NCBI GenBank assembly: GCA_036346395.1
Contig: CM070599.1
Location: 33,533,232 to 33,597,231, forward strand
DNA length: 64,000 nucleotides
Reading direction: 5' to 3'
Source: Hsuehochloa calcarea
Taxonomy: Eukaryota; Streptophyta; Magnoliopsida; Poales; Poaceae
Both the position numbers and the translations under genes were made by a program. The notes beneath the pieces were generated by a model. It had not been told where the DNA came from. It did not search any database and saw only the letters and a program-made list of their open reading frames with translations. Positions 1 through 12,597 of this stretch are shown piece after piece (position 1 is the stretch's first letter; each line of letters starts with the position of its first letter).

Positions 1-414
1 TTCAGAAGATTCAATAAGAATCATGACTGACAATTCACGTAGAGCACCTGGTTAACAATTTAGATTATCCCAACAACAAAGATGAAAGTGACAGTCCATC
101 ATAAAAGTGTTTATAACGGATATCCTAAAACACTTATGAGCATCTATCATCGTACATCGCCAATAAATTTACAATCCGACTAAAATTGTAAGTGTCAGAC
201 ATGTTTGCTTAATGTCACTAGATAGAGTCGTCCGATTAACATTATTGCTGGTATTGTGTGATTGTGCCCATCAATCCCAAACATTTAAAATCGTGCATGT
301 TTGGATTTAAAATATCTGACCGGGCCGGACCAGTATTCACATCATATTTATGTCTGGTCAAATGATCAAATCATTCCGTAACCGGACACCTGACCGAAAC
401 AAGCCCCAATAAAA
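1..414. other. AT-rich intergenic sequence, no gene seen
   Basis: I see no coding exon, RNA gene or clear transposon end here. The sequence is AT-rich and unstructured, and the following block changes abruptly to GC-rich. Confidence 0.5.
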
Positions 415-1110
415 TCAAAGTCCGTAAATTCCACCATCGCCAACTAAGCATCGCACCGCTGCACCCTGCCGGCGAGCAAGCTGGCAGTGACCTATTCCGC
501 TTCCGCCGAATAACCAATCGAAATGCGCACAAACAGTAGCCACGGAGCCCCCGAAAACCCGGGGGGGGGGGGGCACAGTGCGGTCAAACAGACCACGCCG
601 CCGAGTACCAGCTGGGAGGGAGGGCTGCGGACGCTCACTGGGGTTCTGGCGGCGGATCGGCCGGGCGGAGGAATCCGTCGCGCCGCGCTCGCGTCGGGAT
701 CCGAACGAGGGGTTTCCCTTTCCCGGGAGGAGAGGGGAGCGGAGCGGAGACGGAGGGAGGTGGGCAGGAAGTGTGGGAAACGAATCGAATTGCTGGAAAG
801 GAAATGTTGCCGATTGGAGAATGGAATTGGAGAGGAACAAGTGAAGTGGAGGAGGAGGCAAGGAACTTACCACTGGGCTACGGCCTGGTCGGTCCGAAAC
901 TTCCTCGTGCCGCCCGTGGGCTCGCGTCGCGGACACCGTCCCGCGCAGCATGCCACAACCGGGGCACCCAGCCACACGAACCAGCCATTCCACGCCACAA
1001 CCGGGGCATCCAGCCGCACGACCTCGCCTGCACGATACACATGTCATGATGTCAGATGGCCCACGAGGCTAGAGCAGAGTTTGGTTAAAATCTTAGTTTG
1101 TTAATACGTT
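415..1110. other. GC-rich block with overlapping ORFs and a short tandem repeat
   Basis: ORFs of 60-210 codons overlap on both strands, as expected from GC-rich sequence alone, and none reads like a known protein. A run of about a dozen G sits near 560-572. A 42-bp unit starting CCACAACCGGGGCA occurs at 953 and again at 995. It could be a fragment of a promoter/first exon or of a transposon end; I cannot assign it. Confidence 0.35.
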
Positions 1111-1550
1111 TTTCAATGGATACATAGTCCTTTGAAAATTTCGCTATGACTCGAGTTGGTGGCCTCGTGCTACCAGAACTGAAATCTTCTTTTAAATGTG
1201 TAATTTTGTGATAATCTGCACAAAGTAAGTGTAGTTTTGTTAAATTTATACTAATATTTTTTCCCGGTGGTTTTGTGTAAAGTTAGATAAGAAGGCAGAC
1301 GGCAGACCAACACTATATCACCAATATATTAGTGGAGACAAACATCGACAAGACAATCAGTAGTAACTCTGTATTCAGATTACCGAACTGTAGGCAAAAC
1401 AGTATGAACTGGCATGATTTTATTCTCTCATAATACACGCGAGCCAACACACGTACGGATCGATGATACTTTGCCCATCTCACGCATATTGATCTTTGCC
1501 GACGTTGCTCTTGGTATTAGGGCCACGTGTGCATTGGAGCATTCATTCAT

Positions 1551-2950
1551 AAAATTTTAAAACATTCAAAGTTTTAGACTAATAGTTTTAGATCAGTGAG
1601 GTCAAAGTCAGTCTTAAGCCAATATAACCGGAGTCGGTCTTAGACCAGTATGATCAAAATAATATGGTCGAAACCATAAATCAGTGTGGTCGAACGTATA
1701 AACTAGTGTGGTTGAAATTAGTGGTCAAGTTCATAGACGGGGTGGTCGAGAATACACCGTGAAGTCAGACCAAGAGTTAAAGTCGTAGACCGAACAGCAA
1801 TCGTGATCAATAAACACTGCTTAATAACCATTAATTGGCTATGAATTAACAGTTGTCAGTGGTTTATTATGATAGTTACTAGAGAGTAATTGTCTCGACT
1901 ATAAATAGGATCTGGAGACGTCCACACGAAGGTTGACGATTCTTTCCATTTTTCATCTCTCCTCTTTGATCAACTGTGCTGAGAAATTGAGCTGTCGAAC
2001 CAAGCCGTCCATTCTCCTCGGCATGCACCGGGAAGGAGAGTGAGTGGGTATCTCCGAATCATTATCACATAGTTCACCTGCACGGGAGCGGCAATAAGGT
2101 TTCTAGGCAGCGCATCTGCGCGACCGCTAGCTGCGCTACGACCACTACTTTGAGCCTGTGCTACTTCCTGTTCTACATCGAACCCGACTTTAAGTTGGTC
2201 GTAAGACCACTCTATTCTGTTATAGTCTCATTCTTGTGTATATTTAGAAGTGCAATGAGTTGCCTGTCATTGATATCATTTTATGCATCTCTAGTTGTTT
2301 GTGATCTTTGCTTCATACTAAAATCTGGAATTAAAATATTTTACATATTTCAAACAATCCAGAAACCTTATTGTGGACATTTTTGTGATTCAACAATGGC
2401 TGATGCTTCTGATGCTATGAAACTTAAGAGGTTTTCTAGTCAGAACTTTCGTAGATGGAAGACAAGAGTCAAGTTTTGGCTCATGTCTTTGGGGCTGTGG
2501 TGGATGATCCGACCACAGTATCCATGTACGATTGAACAGACCATGAAGTTCGACATAGATAACAACACCGCCTTTGGATGCATACTGGCCATACTAGCCG
2601 ACCAGCTCTATGATTTGTACATGGACTTCAAGTACACCACAGAGTTGTGGGTGCACTCGAGCACAAATATGTCGAAACCGAGGCTGGTCGTTGGCTCTAT
2701 ATGTGCGAGCAATTCTTCGACTACAGCATGGATGATGCGAAGTCGATAATTGCACAGGCTCATAAGCTTCAGCTACTGGTTGGAGAGATTGCACATATAG
2801 GAGGTTGTTTAGTTCGATCAGATACGGACTAGTCGTAAGGAGATACGAGTTGGTCGTAGATTGGTCGAACATAATCACTAAGTGGTCGAAACCTGATCGT
2901 AAGGAGTTATGAACTGGTCGTATAGAGATACGACTGACCGTTTGTAACAT
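1551..2950 (+). mobile_element. Fragment of a Ty1/copia-like element (LTR part plus gag start)
   Basis: A TATA-like box (CTATAAATAG, 1899-1908) lies in an LTR-like leader. It is followed by a gag-type reading frame starting at the ATG at 2396. The frame opens with residues of the UBN2/Copia gag type (an FSSQNFRRWKTRVKFWL stretch) and continues in another frame to about 2830, so it is frameshifted. No protease, integrase or reverse transcriptase follows. The leader just before the ATG (2358-2395) resembles the leader of the larger Copia element at 22623-22660, so the two are probably related families. Short GGTCGAA/GGTCGTA words recur at 1620-1790 and 2820-2940. The boundaries are approximate. 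Confidence 0.55.
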
Positions 2951-2994
2951 GCTGGCTATGCGGAAGCCAAGATACTACTTAAAGTTTAACACCA

Positions 2995-3674
2995 AACAAT
3001 ACTATAAATTAATTTCAAGAATCTTTCATCTAATAACATAAAAACAACAGCTAACAGAATGAATATATATGGATTGAATCAGAATTCAACAACATATCAA
3101 AACTCTAATTATCCAATCATAGTAAATCATTTTTGATAAATTTATTAATAGACTATACCAAGATCATTAGGCAATTACTAATTCAACTCAAATAAAAGGT
3201 AATGACCAGTTCATCTATTTAAAAGGGAATAATGTGAGGTGAATGAAGTGATCCGTGACTATTCCCTCCCAAGCATACTGATCGCATTATTTACATAAAA
3301 CAAATAAACACGACAAGAAATTATAACAATCTCAGTAGTGTTTCAAGGTGTGTCAATCCAACACCATATTCTCCAACATGTGTTCACATTATTGATTCGA
3401 TATCCCTATATCCATGACTAGTGAAACATGGTCATCAATCAATGTACATGTGCTGGTCGTTAGGGTCACTTGTGTTCCAGCAGTGACATCCGACTATGGA
3501 TACCTTTAGAACGACATCATCATAAGTTAAAGAGTTTTACCAACAAGTCACATACTTGTTAATCTTTATAACCGATGATTCATTCAAGGAGCATAATAAC
3601 ACGTATTCAATAACACATAAACATAGACGTGATACAATCATCTCTACGATTGCCTCTAGGACATATCACCAACA
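2995..3674 (-). mobile_element. Copia (Angela-like) LTR fragment
   Basis: Read on the minus strand from 3674, the sequence begins TGTTGGTGATATGTCCTAGA and passes through a TTTTAAATAG box near 3220. This is the usual opening of Angela-type Copia LTRs in grasses. No internal domain follows, so it is a solo or truncated LTR. The inner end near 2995 is a guess. Confidence 0.45.
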
Positions 3675-5768
3675 GTCAGACCCAGACTAAAATTTAGGGG
3701 ACTAAGTTAACGTGAGACAAGTCTACGAAACAAAAGTCGAATCATCTTTAGCAATCCAAAATCATACATAAATAGAAAGGGGACATGGTGAAAACATGAA
3801 ATGCAAAGGAAGAACCTCGGTGAAAATGTTCCTTTCTCTATTTCTTGCCATTCTACTGATCAACTAATGACAATAGATGAATCTAAATCACAAATCAAAA
3901 TTGCACAACTCAAAACTATATTTGTTTTTTTTTCTTTTGCATACCTTCTAACTCGGTGACTCGTGCATGAGTGCATCTCCTTGCTCGCTGCCCAGTGCTG
4001 CTGACTTGATTGCCGCCTGGCCCCTGCGGCCTCCCCGCTTGCCTTGCACTCTTGCCGGGGCTACCAGCCTTCCTGCCATGCCGCCCGCGGGCTGCTCCAC
4101 CGCACTCCCGCAACCACCGTTCTACAGTTGCAAGCCGACTGTCGCACCGCGCGCTCGCAGTCCGCTCGGCTTGCGTAGCCAATAGGGTTTGCTATCGCCT
4201 GAGCCATGAGTCGCTCGATGCTGGTGCGGTGCCTATTAAACTGGGTCCTGTGGAATTGATTGGTGGGGAGAGAGAGCTGAGTGAGATAGAGTCATGGGGA
4301 TAAATGGGTTAGTTAGGCTTGGCCAGTTGGCCTAACAAGGTAAAAAAAAACACCAAAGGTGGCAGTCATGACATCTCTGGGATAATCATCTTCTACCTCC
4401 GGACTACAACACCAAAGCTAGTAGTCATGACATCTACAAATGGAAGGAGGGGGCTAAAGGGGTACCTAGTGTCCAGAGCAGGTTCGCCAGCCCACGCTGA
4501 CCCCTCCTGATGACGACATGTGGTCCTCAAATTGCTTTAATTCCGTGGCTGGGAAAGCTAGGTGATTGATCAGTTGGACCAAGGAATTATTATCGTGTAC
4601 CACAGTGATCTACACCGTGGAACACATTGGTGCCAATATCTCTCTAGAATGTGACTCTGGGTTTAAGTTAAGGGGGGACGACGAAACATCCGATAGGAGG
4701 AAACCAGGGGAGGAGGTAGTGTTTGGGCTACTTGGGGCTCCGGTTGCCGGACCCTAGGTACCTCCAGGCACGAGTGCTTGAATTTTGGGTGTGTAGGCAG
4801 TGCATGACTAGTAGAAATAGAGCATCTCAGCCCCAAAGGAAGGAGGAGAAATGTGGACAGTGAGCTCTTTACTGGCCGTGTAATATCTTGGTGAGAAGTT
4901 GTTTTGTTGTTTGTTAGAGGCCCAATAAGTGTAAAAATATTTTTACTTTGCTGACTGCTCACTACTGCATAGTGTGAACCCTGGACGCACAAGCATACTT
5001 GGCGTTGGTGGCGGCTTAGTGATGGCTCGGCGAGGCCACGGGGTGCGGCGGCACAACAATCGACACTCGGCAAGCAGCTAGGTAAGAAGATTTATGATTT
5101 AGTTTTTTTTTGTCAAATGTAATTTGTAAGTGTCACTGTATGCATCCTTCGCATACTTGTATCAGGTCAGTTTTGATACGCGAGCACCACCTCTATTTCT
5201 ATTGTCTTCGGCCACCGGTGGAAACATAGTACGAATAAAGAAAAATGGAACTAAATAATTTGGATATATACTAGCTAAGGGTGATGGTGTGCAAGCGTCA
5301 CTGCAGGGATCAAGCGTTGTTGTTGTTGTTCTGCGACGTCCCGTGACAAGGTGTAGTACGAGGAGCAATGGTGCTGGACCTCTTGCCACTAGGCAGGTTG
5401 TGTCGCTCGCGTGGCTAGCTGGTCCTGGAGTACAGCTACAGCATCCCAGATGACGTCATTCGCACGCGCCAGATGTGCGATGTGCGGTGTGCGGCAACCC
5501 AACTTTGCATATTCCTGTGAGCGCGGACAGCGCGAATGTTCAGACACAGTGACATTGTGAACATAAATCCATTCATACTCGATTATGCATAAAAACATCT
5601 ACAGATCATGGCAAGCTGTTAACCTGTATAGCACAAAAGAATTTTGCATGATTACCCCAAAAAAAAACTGTATGACCAAACCAACCGATCGGAACCCCTT
5701 CTTGATCTACTCGGCATCGGATCCTCCTCCACCGCCGCTACGTGTACACACGGTCGGCTAGATATCCC
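3675..5768. other. Intergenic sequence with degraded repeats; includes the 3' flank of the glucanase gene
   Basis: I found no exon with splice sites or recognisable protein. Short overlapping ORFs occur at 3916-4303 and 4663-5073 in GC-rich stretches. A short duplicated phrase (AGTCATGACATCT) occurs at about 4364 and 4423. The stretch 5640-5768 is probably the 3' untranslated region of the minus-strand glucanase. Confidence 0.4.
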
Positions 5769-8700
5769 TCATGGCTTCCACGAGGACGGCGGCGGCGGCG
5801 TGGCGGGGAACATGGGCGGCACGGCAGAGAACATCGTGTTCTTGTCGACGGCGCCCACGCCCATGCTGCGGCCGCTGTTGGTGATGGCCACCAGGGCGGC
5901 CACCAGGGCGGCGTTGCCCACCATCGTCGGCTCGTTCTGCCCGAACGTGCTGCGCGAGTCCTTGAACGCGTCGTTCTTGTCCGGTCCGCCGACCATCGCG
6001 CCGGTGAGCAGGTTCGGGTCGTTCTTCTTGGTGTCGCGCCACTTGTACCCGCCGGTGCACGAGTACTTGTCGCCGTTGTGCGGCGTCGACGCCCCACGGT
6101 GGTGCAGGTGCCTCGGGTACTTATTGCCGTACCCCACCACGTAGCTCATCTTCTTCGGGTTATCCCCAAGAATGTAGTTGATCTGCGCATTGTACGTTTC
6201 ACGAAACAAAATTCATCGTCGGAAACTTACGAATGCATTCTTCAGCAAATTAACACTCCGATCGATATGATGTTTGTCATTTAATTACCTGAGACTTGAC
6301 GAAAGAGCGGAGGTTGTCGGTGGTCATGAAGTTTGGGCCGCAGTACCATCCGGGGACGTTGACGGACTCCATGTAGTCGGCGTATAGTGAGGCTAGGAAG
6401 GAGTTGGCGACGACGTACTGCAGCGGCTGTCCCTTGCCGTGGTTGAAGAGGGCGAGGCCGCCCCTGGTGAAGTTGAAGGCGGCGAACTTGGGGAAGTACA
6501 TGCACATGTTGATGCTGGTGGCGTTGTGGTATCCCGAGAGCGACTCCTCGTAAGGGTAGCCGGGGTTGAGGAACATGCGCAGCCGCGACAGGAGCAGCTG
6601 GGCGCCGGGGAGCTTGTTGTCCCAGCTGAACACGGAGAAGTCGAGGATGCTGTAGAAGGCCTTGGCGTTCTTGGGCAGCCGCGGGTCGGTGGCGAAGCTG
6701 ATGTAGCTGCTGTTCCCCGTGGCGTAGTACATCCAGGCGGCGCTCCACATGTACTCGTCCCAGTAGCCGGTGGAGTTGTAGTAGGGCTCTATGTACTGAT
6801 TGCCCTTGGAGTAGGGGGTGCGGTGGCCGGAGTCGCGCGCGAACTTGTACACGGTGGCCGCGCCGCGGACGAGCTTCTTGGAGTAGGCGGCGTTGTCGCG
6901 GAACACGATGGAGGCGGCGGCGAGGGCTGCCGCAATCTCGCCGCCGAGGTCGGGGGCCGAGGTGGCCATCTGGACGGGGCGTGGGTACGCCATGTCCTCC
7001 GGCCGGTTCCAGCAGTAGTGGTCGTCCGGCGTGCTGCCGTTGATCTTTGCGACACCTACCTGCAGGAGCAAGAACGAGTCAGGTCAATACTACTTGACAC
7101 CAAGACAAGGACGCCTTGACACCAAGACAAGGTGGCAAGGTGAGCCTCAAATCAAGTGTAACTGATACTGCTGAGCTTGTGATTGTGAATCCAACGCGAG
7201 GGAATGTGAAATGTTACTTCTTTGCCAGTATATGAAAATGTTAAAGGTCTATTATGCTAAGACAGGTCAGATCTCAACAGCCAAAATTAACAGCTAGGCC
7301 CTGTAGCATTTGGGTACTTTCGATTATCTCTTGTTGTAGATCACACAATAGAGGAAGCAAACAGTAGTGAATATAGTATTGCCTCTAGGAACATGGCACG
7401 GCCCATTATGCACATGTAGATGCTTGGGTGTTGAACCTTAATCTATTGAGCTGATGTGGTGGAGTCAAAGGTTGTTAGGTATGCCCATCAACCCTTCTTG
7501 TTAATGGAAAAGGTTGTTCTGGCCAGCTGCATTGTTGCATATCAAAGTCAAAAGCGTCGCTATGGTGAAATCTTCTTTCAGAAGTACAGTTAAAATGCCA
7601 CGACAAATTTACAGCTTTTGCGCTCAGAATTACCTTTTTTTTCCTTTTGTTTTAACGGACGCAATCAAATATTCTACATGTTTTCTTGATTCCATATATT
7701 GGCTCATACTTTATAGTGGCGCAGAACCAAAATTACCACGGTGCAATTTTCAGCATCGGAGAATTTGAGTTACCTGACTGTAGACTTTGTTGATGGTGGA
7801 AGCAGAGGAGTTGAAGGTGAGAAGCAGATAGTCGGTGCCCCACTTGATGAGGTCCCTCACATGGTCATACTCCCCAATGGCTTTGTACTTGGCGCTGTAC
7901 TCGATCACCGACCAGCTCAGCAGGGTCATGGAGAACGCCATCGGGAAGTGGAACTTTATGTTGTCGCCGGCGTCGTAGTAGCCACCGACGAGGCCGCCCT
8001 TCACGTCCGTCAGGTCGGAGCCGTCCGACAGGCCGGAGTTCCCGCGCCATGGGATGCCGTTGTTCTTAGGAAGCCGGCCGGCTGTCACAGAGAAGAGGGG
8101 CAAGATGTTGTGAGATTGATACTCCAGTATCCGATTTTCTGACTAGACCTGGTTAATCTTGCAAGTTAATAAACTGAAATTTCATCATGCAGATCAGAAT
8201 TAAATGGCTAGTATATTGTGAACAAATAAGCCGAACAGTACAGAGAATATCTGACAAGATCGACATATACAAGTACAGAGTATCTGGCAAGATCCAGAGA
8301 CAGACCATTCGGCAAGATTTAGAAGTAGGGGTATTCAGCAAGATCTCTACGCACTTACTTTGATCCACACTCTAAAGCCAACCGTGTTTTGGGCTAAGTT
8401 AAAGAAGGGATCAACTGGCTGGCCTACATGTGCGTGGACGTGCCAAGATTCACCTATCAGCAAGGGCAACTGGAGTTTGGGAGATTTCTCTCCATACCAG
8501 CTTGTCACTTTCTGCAAAGGTGTAGGGACAGTGAACAGGGCAGAACATTCCATTTGAGGGGTTTTAGTTTTACAAATCCGTCCTGTTTACAAATTATTAG
8601 TACTACGCGGCGGTTGCATACACTTGCCCGTCTGCTTGAACTTGCACTTGAGATCAAAGGTCAAAGCGAAAATTGAAGGCAAAATATTTCTGCTCATGTA

Positions 8701-9279
8701 GGCAAATTTCTACGCAAATTCCACGGTTCTAACACAAGGGCAGCAAATCCGCCCAGGTTTCTACCGATCAAAGATTGTTGCTTTAGCAAGAAAACCAAGA
8801 ACTCATCGTTCATGCGAATGTATTATAAAGAAGAGATCGAAAAGAGGAAGCTTTTCTTGTTTTGTTTGTGACTTTGTTGTGTGGTACTCACATTTCTGGG
8901 CGTTGAAGAAGAGGAGCGCCTTGTGGAGCGCGTCCGTGTACTGGTCGGGGGGCGGTGCGTGGGGCTTCTTCTTGGGGATGGACTTGGCGATGATGATGGG
9001 GACGCCGATGAGGACGAAGGCGCCGACGAGGCCCCATAAGATCCACCAGAGGAGCTTGCGCTTGACGACGACGCAGCCGAGGTCCACGTACTTGTCCTTC
9101 TTCTTGGCCTCCGGCGGGCCGAGCAACCAGCTCTGCTGCGTCTCGTCCAGCTGGTGCATGTGCTGCCGCGCGGACAGCGCGCCGCGGTCGAGGTCCATGT
9201 TGCGGCTGTGGTCGTCCTCCTCCGCCCCGTCGGCGGCGGCGATATCGAACGACCCGCCCCAGGCGTTCCCCGAGTACAT
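5769..9279 (-). CDS. KOR: KORRIGAN-type membrane-anchored endo-1,4-beta-glucanase (GH9), four exons
   Basis: Exons on the minus strand are 9279-8892, 8081-7774, 7059-6289 and 6182-5769. All introns are GT-AG, and the exons join in frame to 626 residues with TGA at 5771-5769, a normal length for plant KOR. The N-terminal cytoplasmic part (about 1-75) carries a WLL motif (51-53) and YVDL (64-67), which resemble KOR trafficking signals. A single membrane anchor spans about 76-98, so this is a type II protein. The catalytic GH9 domain follows, with DAGD at 166-169 (catalytic aspartates), HHRG at 516-519 and QNEP with the proton-donor Glu at about 573. A proline-rich tail ends the protein. The family works with cellulose synthase complexes in cell-wall synthesis at the plasma membrane, Golgi and endosomes. 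No frameshift or stop was seen, so it is probably functional. A tandem repeat starts about 360 bp upstream. Confidence 0.95.
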
Positions 9280-9642
9280 GGTGACCGGCCGGCCGCTGCG
9301 GGGGTTCTTGGTTGTTGGCTCGCGCGCACGCGGGGGGCTCGGTCGATCAGCACGTGAATGGGAGGCGGTGCTCTTCTTGGTGGTGGTGGGTTGCGGAACC
9401 CGGGGCGGGGTGAGGAGCGGTGGCTGGGGGGCGTTTTGAAGAGGAGGGGAGGGGGTTGACTTGGGGGTCGCTGGGTGAGTTAACAGTGTGGCCGTGCGGG
9501 GAAGGGAGGGGTGACTTAGTTTTCTACATTGATTTTTTTTTTCTCCTTCGATTTACTGCTTGCGCTTCAGGTACCAACGAGAGATGACAAAACGGAACCG
9601 CTAGAAATCTGTTGAATGCTTTTTCTTGAAAATCAGTCGAAT

Positions 9643-10160
9643 GTTGTACATTGTTATTTTGAATGTTGCATATGTAAAAAAAAATATTGCATCCGAAGTA
9701 AAATAATATTTCATCAATACAAAAATAATGTTACGCACTATTCACGATAATATTACAAAAAAAACCAACGGGTTGTATATTATTATTTTGAATGTTGCAT
9801 ATGAATAAAAAAAATATTGCATCTGAAGTAAAATAATATTTCATCAATACAAAAATAATGTTGCGCACTGTTCACGATAATGTTGCAAAAAATCATACGG
9901 GTGAAAATCTTACTGATTTTAGGAGAGAAAGTAGTCAACAGTTGTATAGTTACGAAAAATGTTACGGTCCACTTAAAACAATGTTGTATATTGTTCTTTT
10001 GAATGTTGCATATGTAAAAAAATATTGCATCTGAAGTAAAATAATGTTTCATCAATACGAAAACAATGTTGCGCACTGTTCACGACAATGTTGCAAAAAA
10101 AATTCAACGGGTGGAAATCTGGCTGATTTTAAAAGAGAAAACAGTCAACAGTTGTATAGA
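9643..10160. repeat. Three-copy AT-rich tandem repeat upstream of the glucanase gene
   Basis: Units start at about 9643, 9772 and 9983 with GTTGTA(C/T)ATT. Each runs through GAATGTTGCATATG, ATATTGCATC(T/C)GAAG, TTTCATCAATAC and GTTCACGA(T/C)AATG. The first spacing is 129 bp. Between copies two and three an extra stretch ending in AGTCAACAGTTGTATAG appears, and it recurs after copy three. The copies differ by many point changes, so the array is not recent. It lies 5' of the minus-strand glucanase start. Confidence 0.8.
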
Positions 10161-11722
10161 CATTCCCATGAAAAAAGGGGTTTTTTGTTTTTTTTTGTGG
10201 GAGCGTACTGATTCAGTTGATTTGTAAGGTAAAGAGGTACTAATACACTGTACCAGCCTCGCGATCCTTCGTATGAAAGGATCGGATTGGTCGTAGAATC
10301 ACAATTATACCAAAGTTTTAAAATCGTATGTATTTTAGATAAAAAATGAGTTATATTTTCAAATATACAAGTTTGTAGTACAAATTTTATTTTTATTTTT
10401 TATTTTGTAAATTTGGGTACACTTATTCATGTTACATTCAATTAGGCTTATTTTTTTTGAACCTTATTTAATTGTTCTTTTATAAATTAATCATTTAAGA
10501 GTTCAATATGTTAATGAATTTTGTTTATCACAGAGCAACGAGTAAAGAGCAAAAAAAAAACTGAAATAACTTAAATTAGCAAATGGTAATATCAAATTTT
10601 ATATGATGATATAGTTTGATGTCAGGATACCTGATCCTGAGCGGGATCCTAATGATCCAACCCAATTCTACATGATCTTATCTCCAGGGTTACAATTCTA
10701 CAAAAATTATGATCCATACACCGATATGTATCAGTTTGGCTACGTAGGATCGTACGATCCCACAATCCGTATCGCGATCCTGACAATCTTGCTAATACAT
10801 GTTTTACACTATTGAGGATTTGATACGGGGGATTGTTGCCCGATCTTCACGACATAGGATTGCAGATAAATGGACATGTGCAACCTGATGAATGACATCG
10901 CCAACCACCGTCTCTAGTACGGCAACCTGTGACACTCGATTCATCCAACCACACACTTCGATCCTTTTGTCTACTCGTTCATGTGGATTAAACATGTTCT
11001 TGTAATCGCGGAGGCAAACACAAGAACAACAGAGACTCTCAGATATTTCCCAGTTCTAAGGAGGGGTGTGTGTGTGGGTGGGGGTGCGGGTGCGGGTGGA
11101 AATGACTCACTCAAACCCTAGAACAAGAAGTTTTTATTTCCGAAAATTCAACTCTAATTTACATGGGAGGGTGCACCCCTCCTTATATAACACTTTTAAG
11201 CGGTACTACAATAGGCTCATTTGCCACAGTACGACAGTTGCTGCAGTGCTTAGACTGGACTCTATGTATTATTTGTGTAGTAGTCAAGCTAGTTAGTAGA
11301 ACGCATTCTGACAACAATTAAATTGGGATTGATTTCCTCTCAGTCAAACCGGTGTTTTCTGAACAGATCAGACTAGCTTCTGTTCTTCGTGTTGTTCATT
11401 TGTTCTTGAAGTTGTAGCAGCCTATTTTTCTTTGCCTCCAAAGCTTCTTTTATGAAACCTTATAACAAGTAAAGTAGATGCATTAAGAAACAATCTATTC
11501 TTATAAAAATCAACGTGTAGTTCAATGAGGAAAATATCCGCCTCTTGATTAATTTGTTTTGTTCTAGCTCTGGTGATAGGTCCAGTTGGTGTTGGAGTAG
11601 TATTTGGGGGAAGGGGACAATGTGTTTGTTCTAGGGATATCCACATGGTATGTTGTTTACAACTGGAGTTATAACTCAATTCAAGTTGTATGAAATTGAT
11701 TTCGCGCAAAGTAACATTTTAG
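10161..11722. other. Intergenic AT-rich sequence, possible decayed transposon at 10250-10800
   Basis: No gene was recognised. Between about 10255 and 10790 the motifs CGCGATCC and GGATCNNACGATCC occur near both ends of an AT-rich core, which could be a decayed TIR element, but no clean terminal repeat or target duplication is visible. A GT/GGGTGC-rich simple tract lies at 11065-11100. The remainder shows nothing supportable. Confidence 0.35.
11713..11722 (+). repeat. Left target-site duplication of the foldback element
   Basis: The ten bases AACATTTTAG match AACATTTCGG at 12598-12607 except for two transitions. Mutator-like elements typically make duplications of about 9 bp (8-11). Confidence 0.55.
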
Positions 11723-12597
11723 GAGTTTTTTGAAATAATATTTTTTTAAAAATTACAAAACTAGGTAATCGCTCCAAAAATTACAAAAATAGGTCTCTGT
11801 CATCAGTTGAACTGGCAACGGGGACCCTGAACAGTGGGGTTAGGTTCCTGTCGCCAGTTTAACTAGCGATAGGAATATAGGAATTTTTAAATATAGCAAA
11901 TTAGTTCAAAAAATTATAAAATATTTTGTGTAGCCTTGCAATACAGTGTTCTTGGTTGTGTAAATTTTTTCATAATTTTATTCCTTCTGAATTATTCTCT
12001 AAAATTCATTTAAGTATACTATTTATAGGAATTTATAAATTGTATTCATTTAAGTACGCTCATTACATATTTTAATTGTTTATATATATATATATATATT
12101 AATAATTTTATATGTTCTGAAATTATCTCAAAAATTCTGAATTTAGGTTTTTGACACAGTGTAAACTTTTAAATGTTGAGATAATTTTAGAATATATAAA
12201 ATTATAGAAAAATTACACAATCAATTACAATACGTGAGAAGCGTTCACAAAAAAGTTCATAATTTTTTGACCTTATTTTATATATTTACAAATTCATACA
12301 ACAGTATACGTAAATAAATTTTAGACAACGATTAAAAATGGATAAAATTATGAAAACATTACAAAAGCAATAACATTATGTTGGGAGGCTATAAAAAAAA
12401 TAATGTTTTGAGTTCAGTTGCTATATTTAAAAATTCCTAAATTCCTGTCGTCAGTTGAATTGGCGATAGGAACCTAGCCCGACTGTTCAGGGTCCCTGTC
12501 GCCAGTTCATCCGACGGCAAAGAACTATTTTTGTAATTTTGTAAGAAAATTATCTGGTTTTATAGTTTTTTAACCAAATATTTTATTTTAAAAAATC
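11723..12597. mobile_element. Giant foldback (long inverted repeat) MITE, possibly Mutator-like
   Basis: The 875-bp segment is an imperfect palindrome over almost its whole length. The left arm pairs with the right arm from the ends (GAGTTTTTT against AAAAAATC) through GC-richer blocks (GACCCTGAACAGT at about 11822, reverse complement ACTGTTCAGGGTC at about 12482). The pairing continues through TAGCCTTGCAA/TAGCCTCCCAA and TAAAATTCATTTA/TAAAATTTATTTA to a centre near 12100-12160, which contains a (TA)n run. It has no ORF. The degenerate flanking duplication and the very long arms suggest a non-autonomous Mutator-type element, but the class assignment is inference. A transcript would fold into a long double-stranded hairpin. 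Confidence 0.8.

Noticed and set aside
523..1104. A 193-codon plus-strand ORF and a 210-codon minus-strand ORF over the same bases
   Set aside because: GC-rich sequence gives open frames on both strands; no domain, no splice or start context that favours one.
5742..6284. Long plus-strand ORFs opposite the glucanase exons (also 6439-7119 and 8879-9439)
   Set aside because: They are antisense shadows of GC-rich GH9 exons; the minus-strand exons have correct splice sites and known protein motifs.
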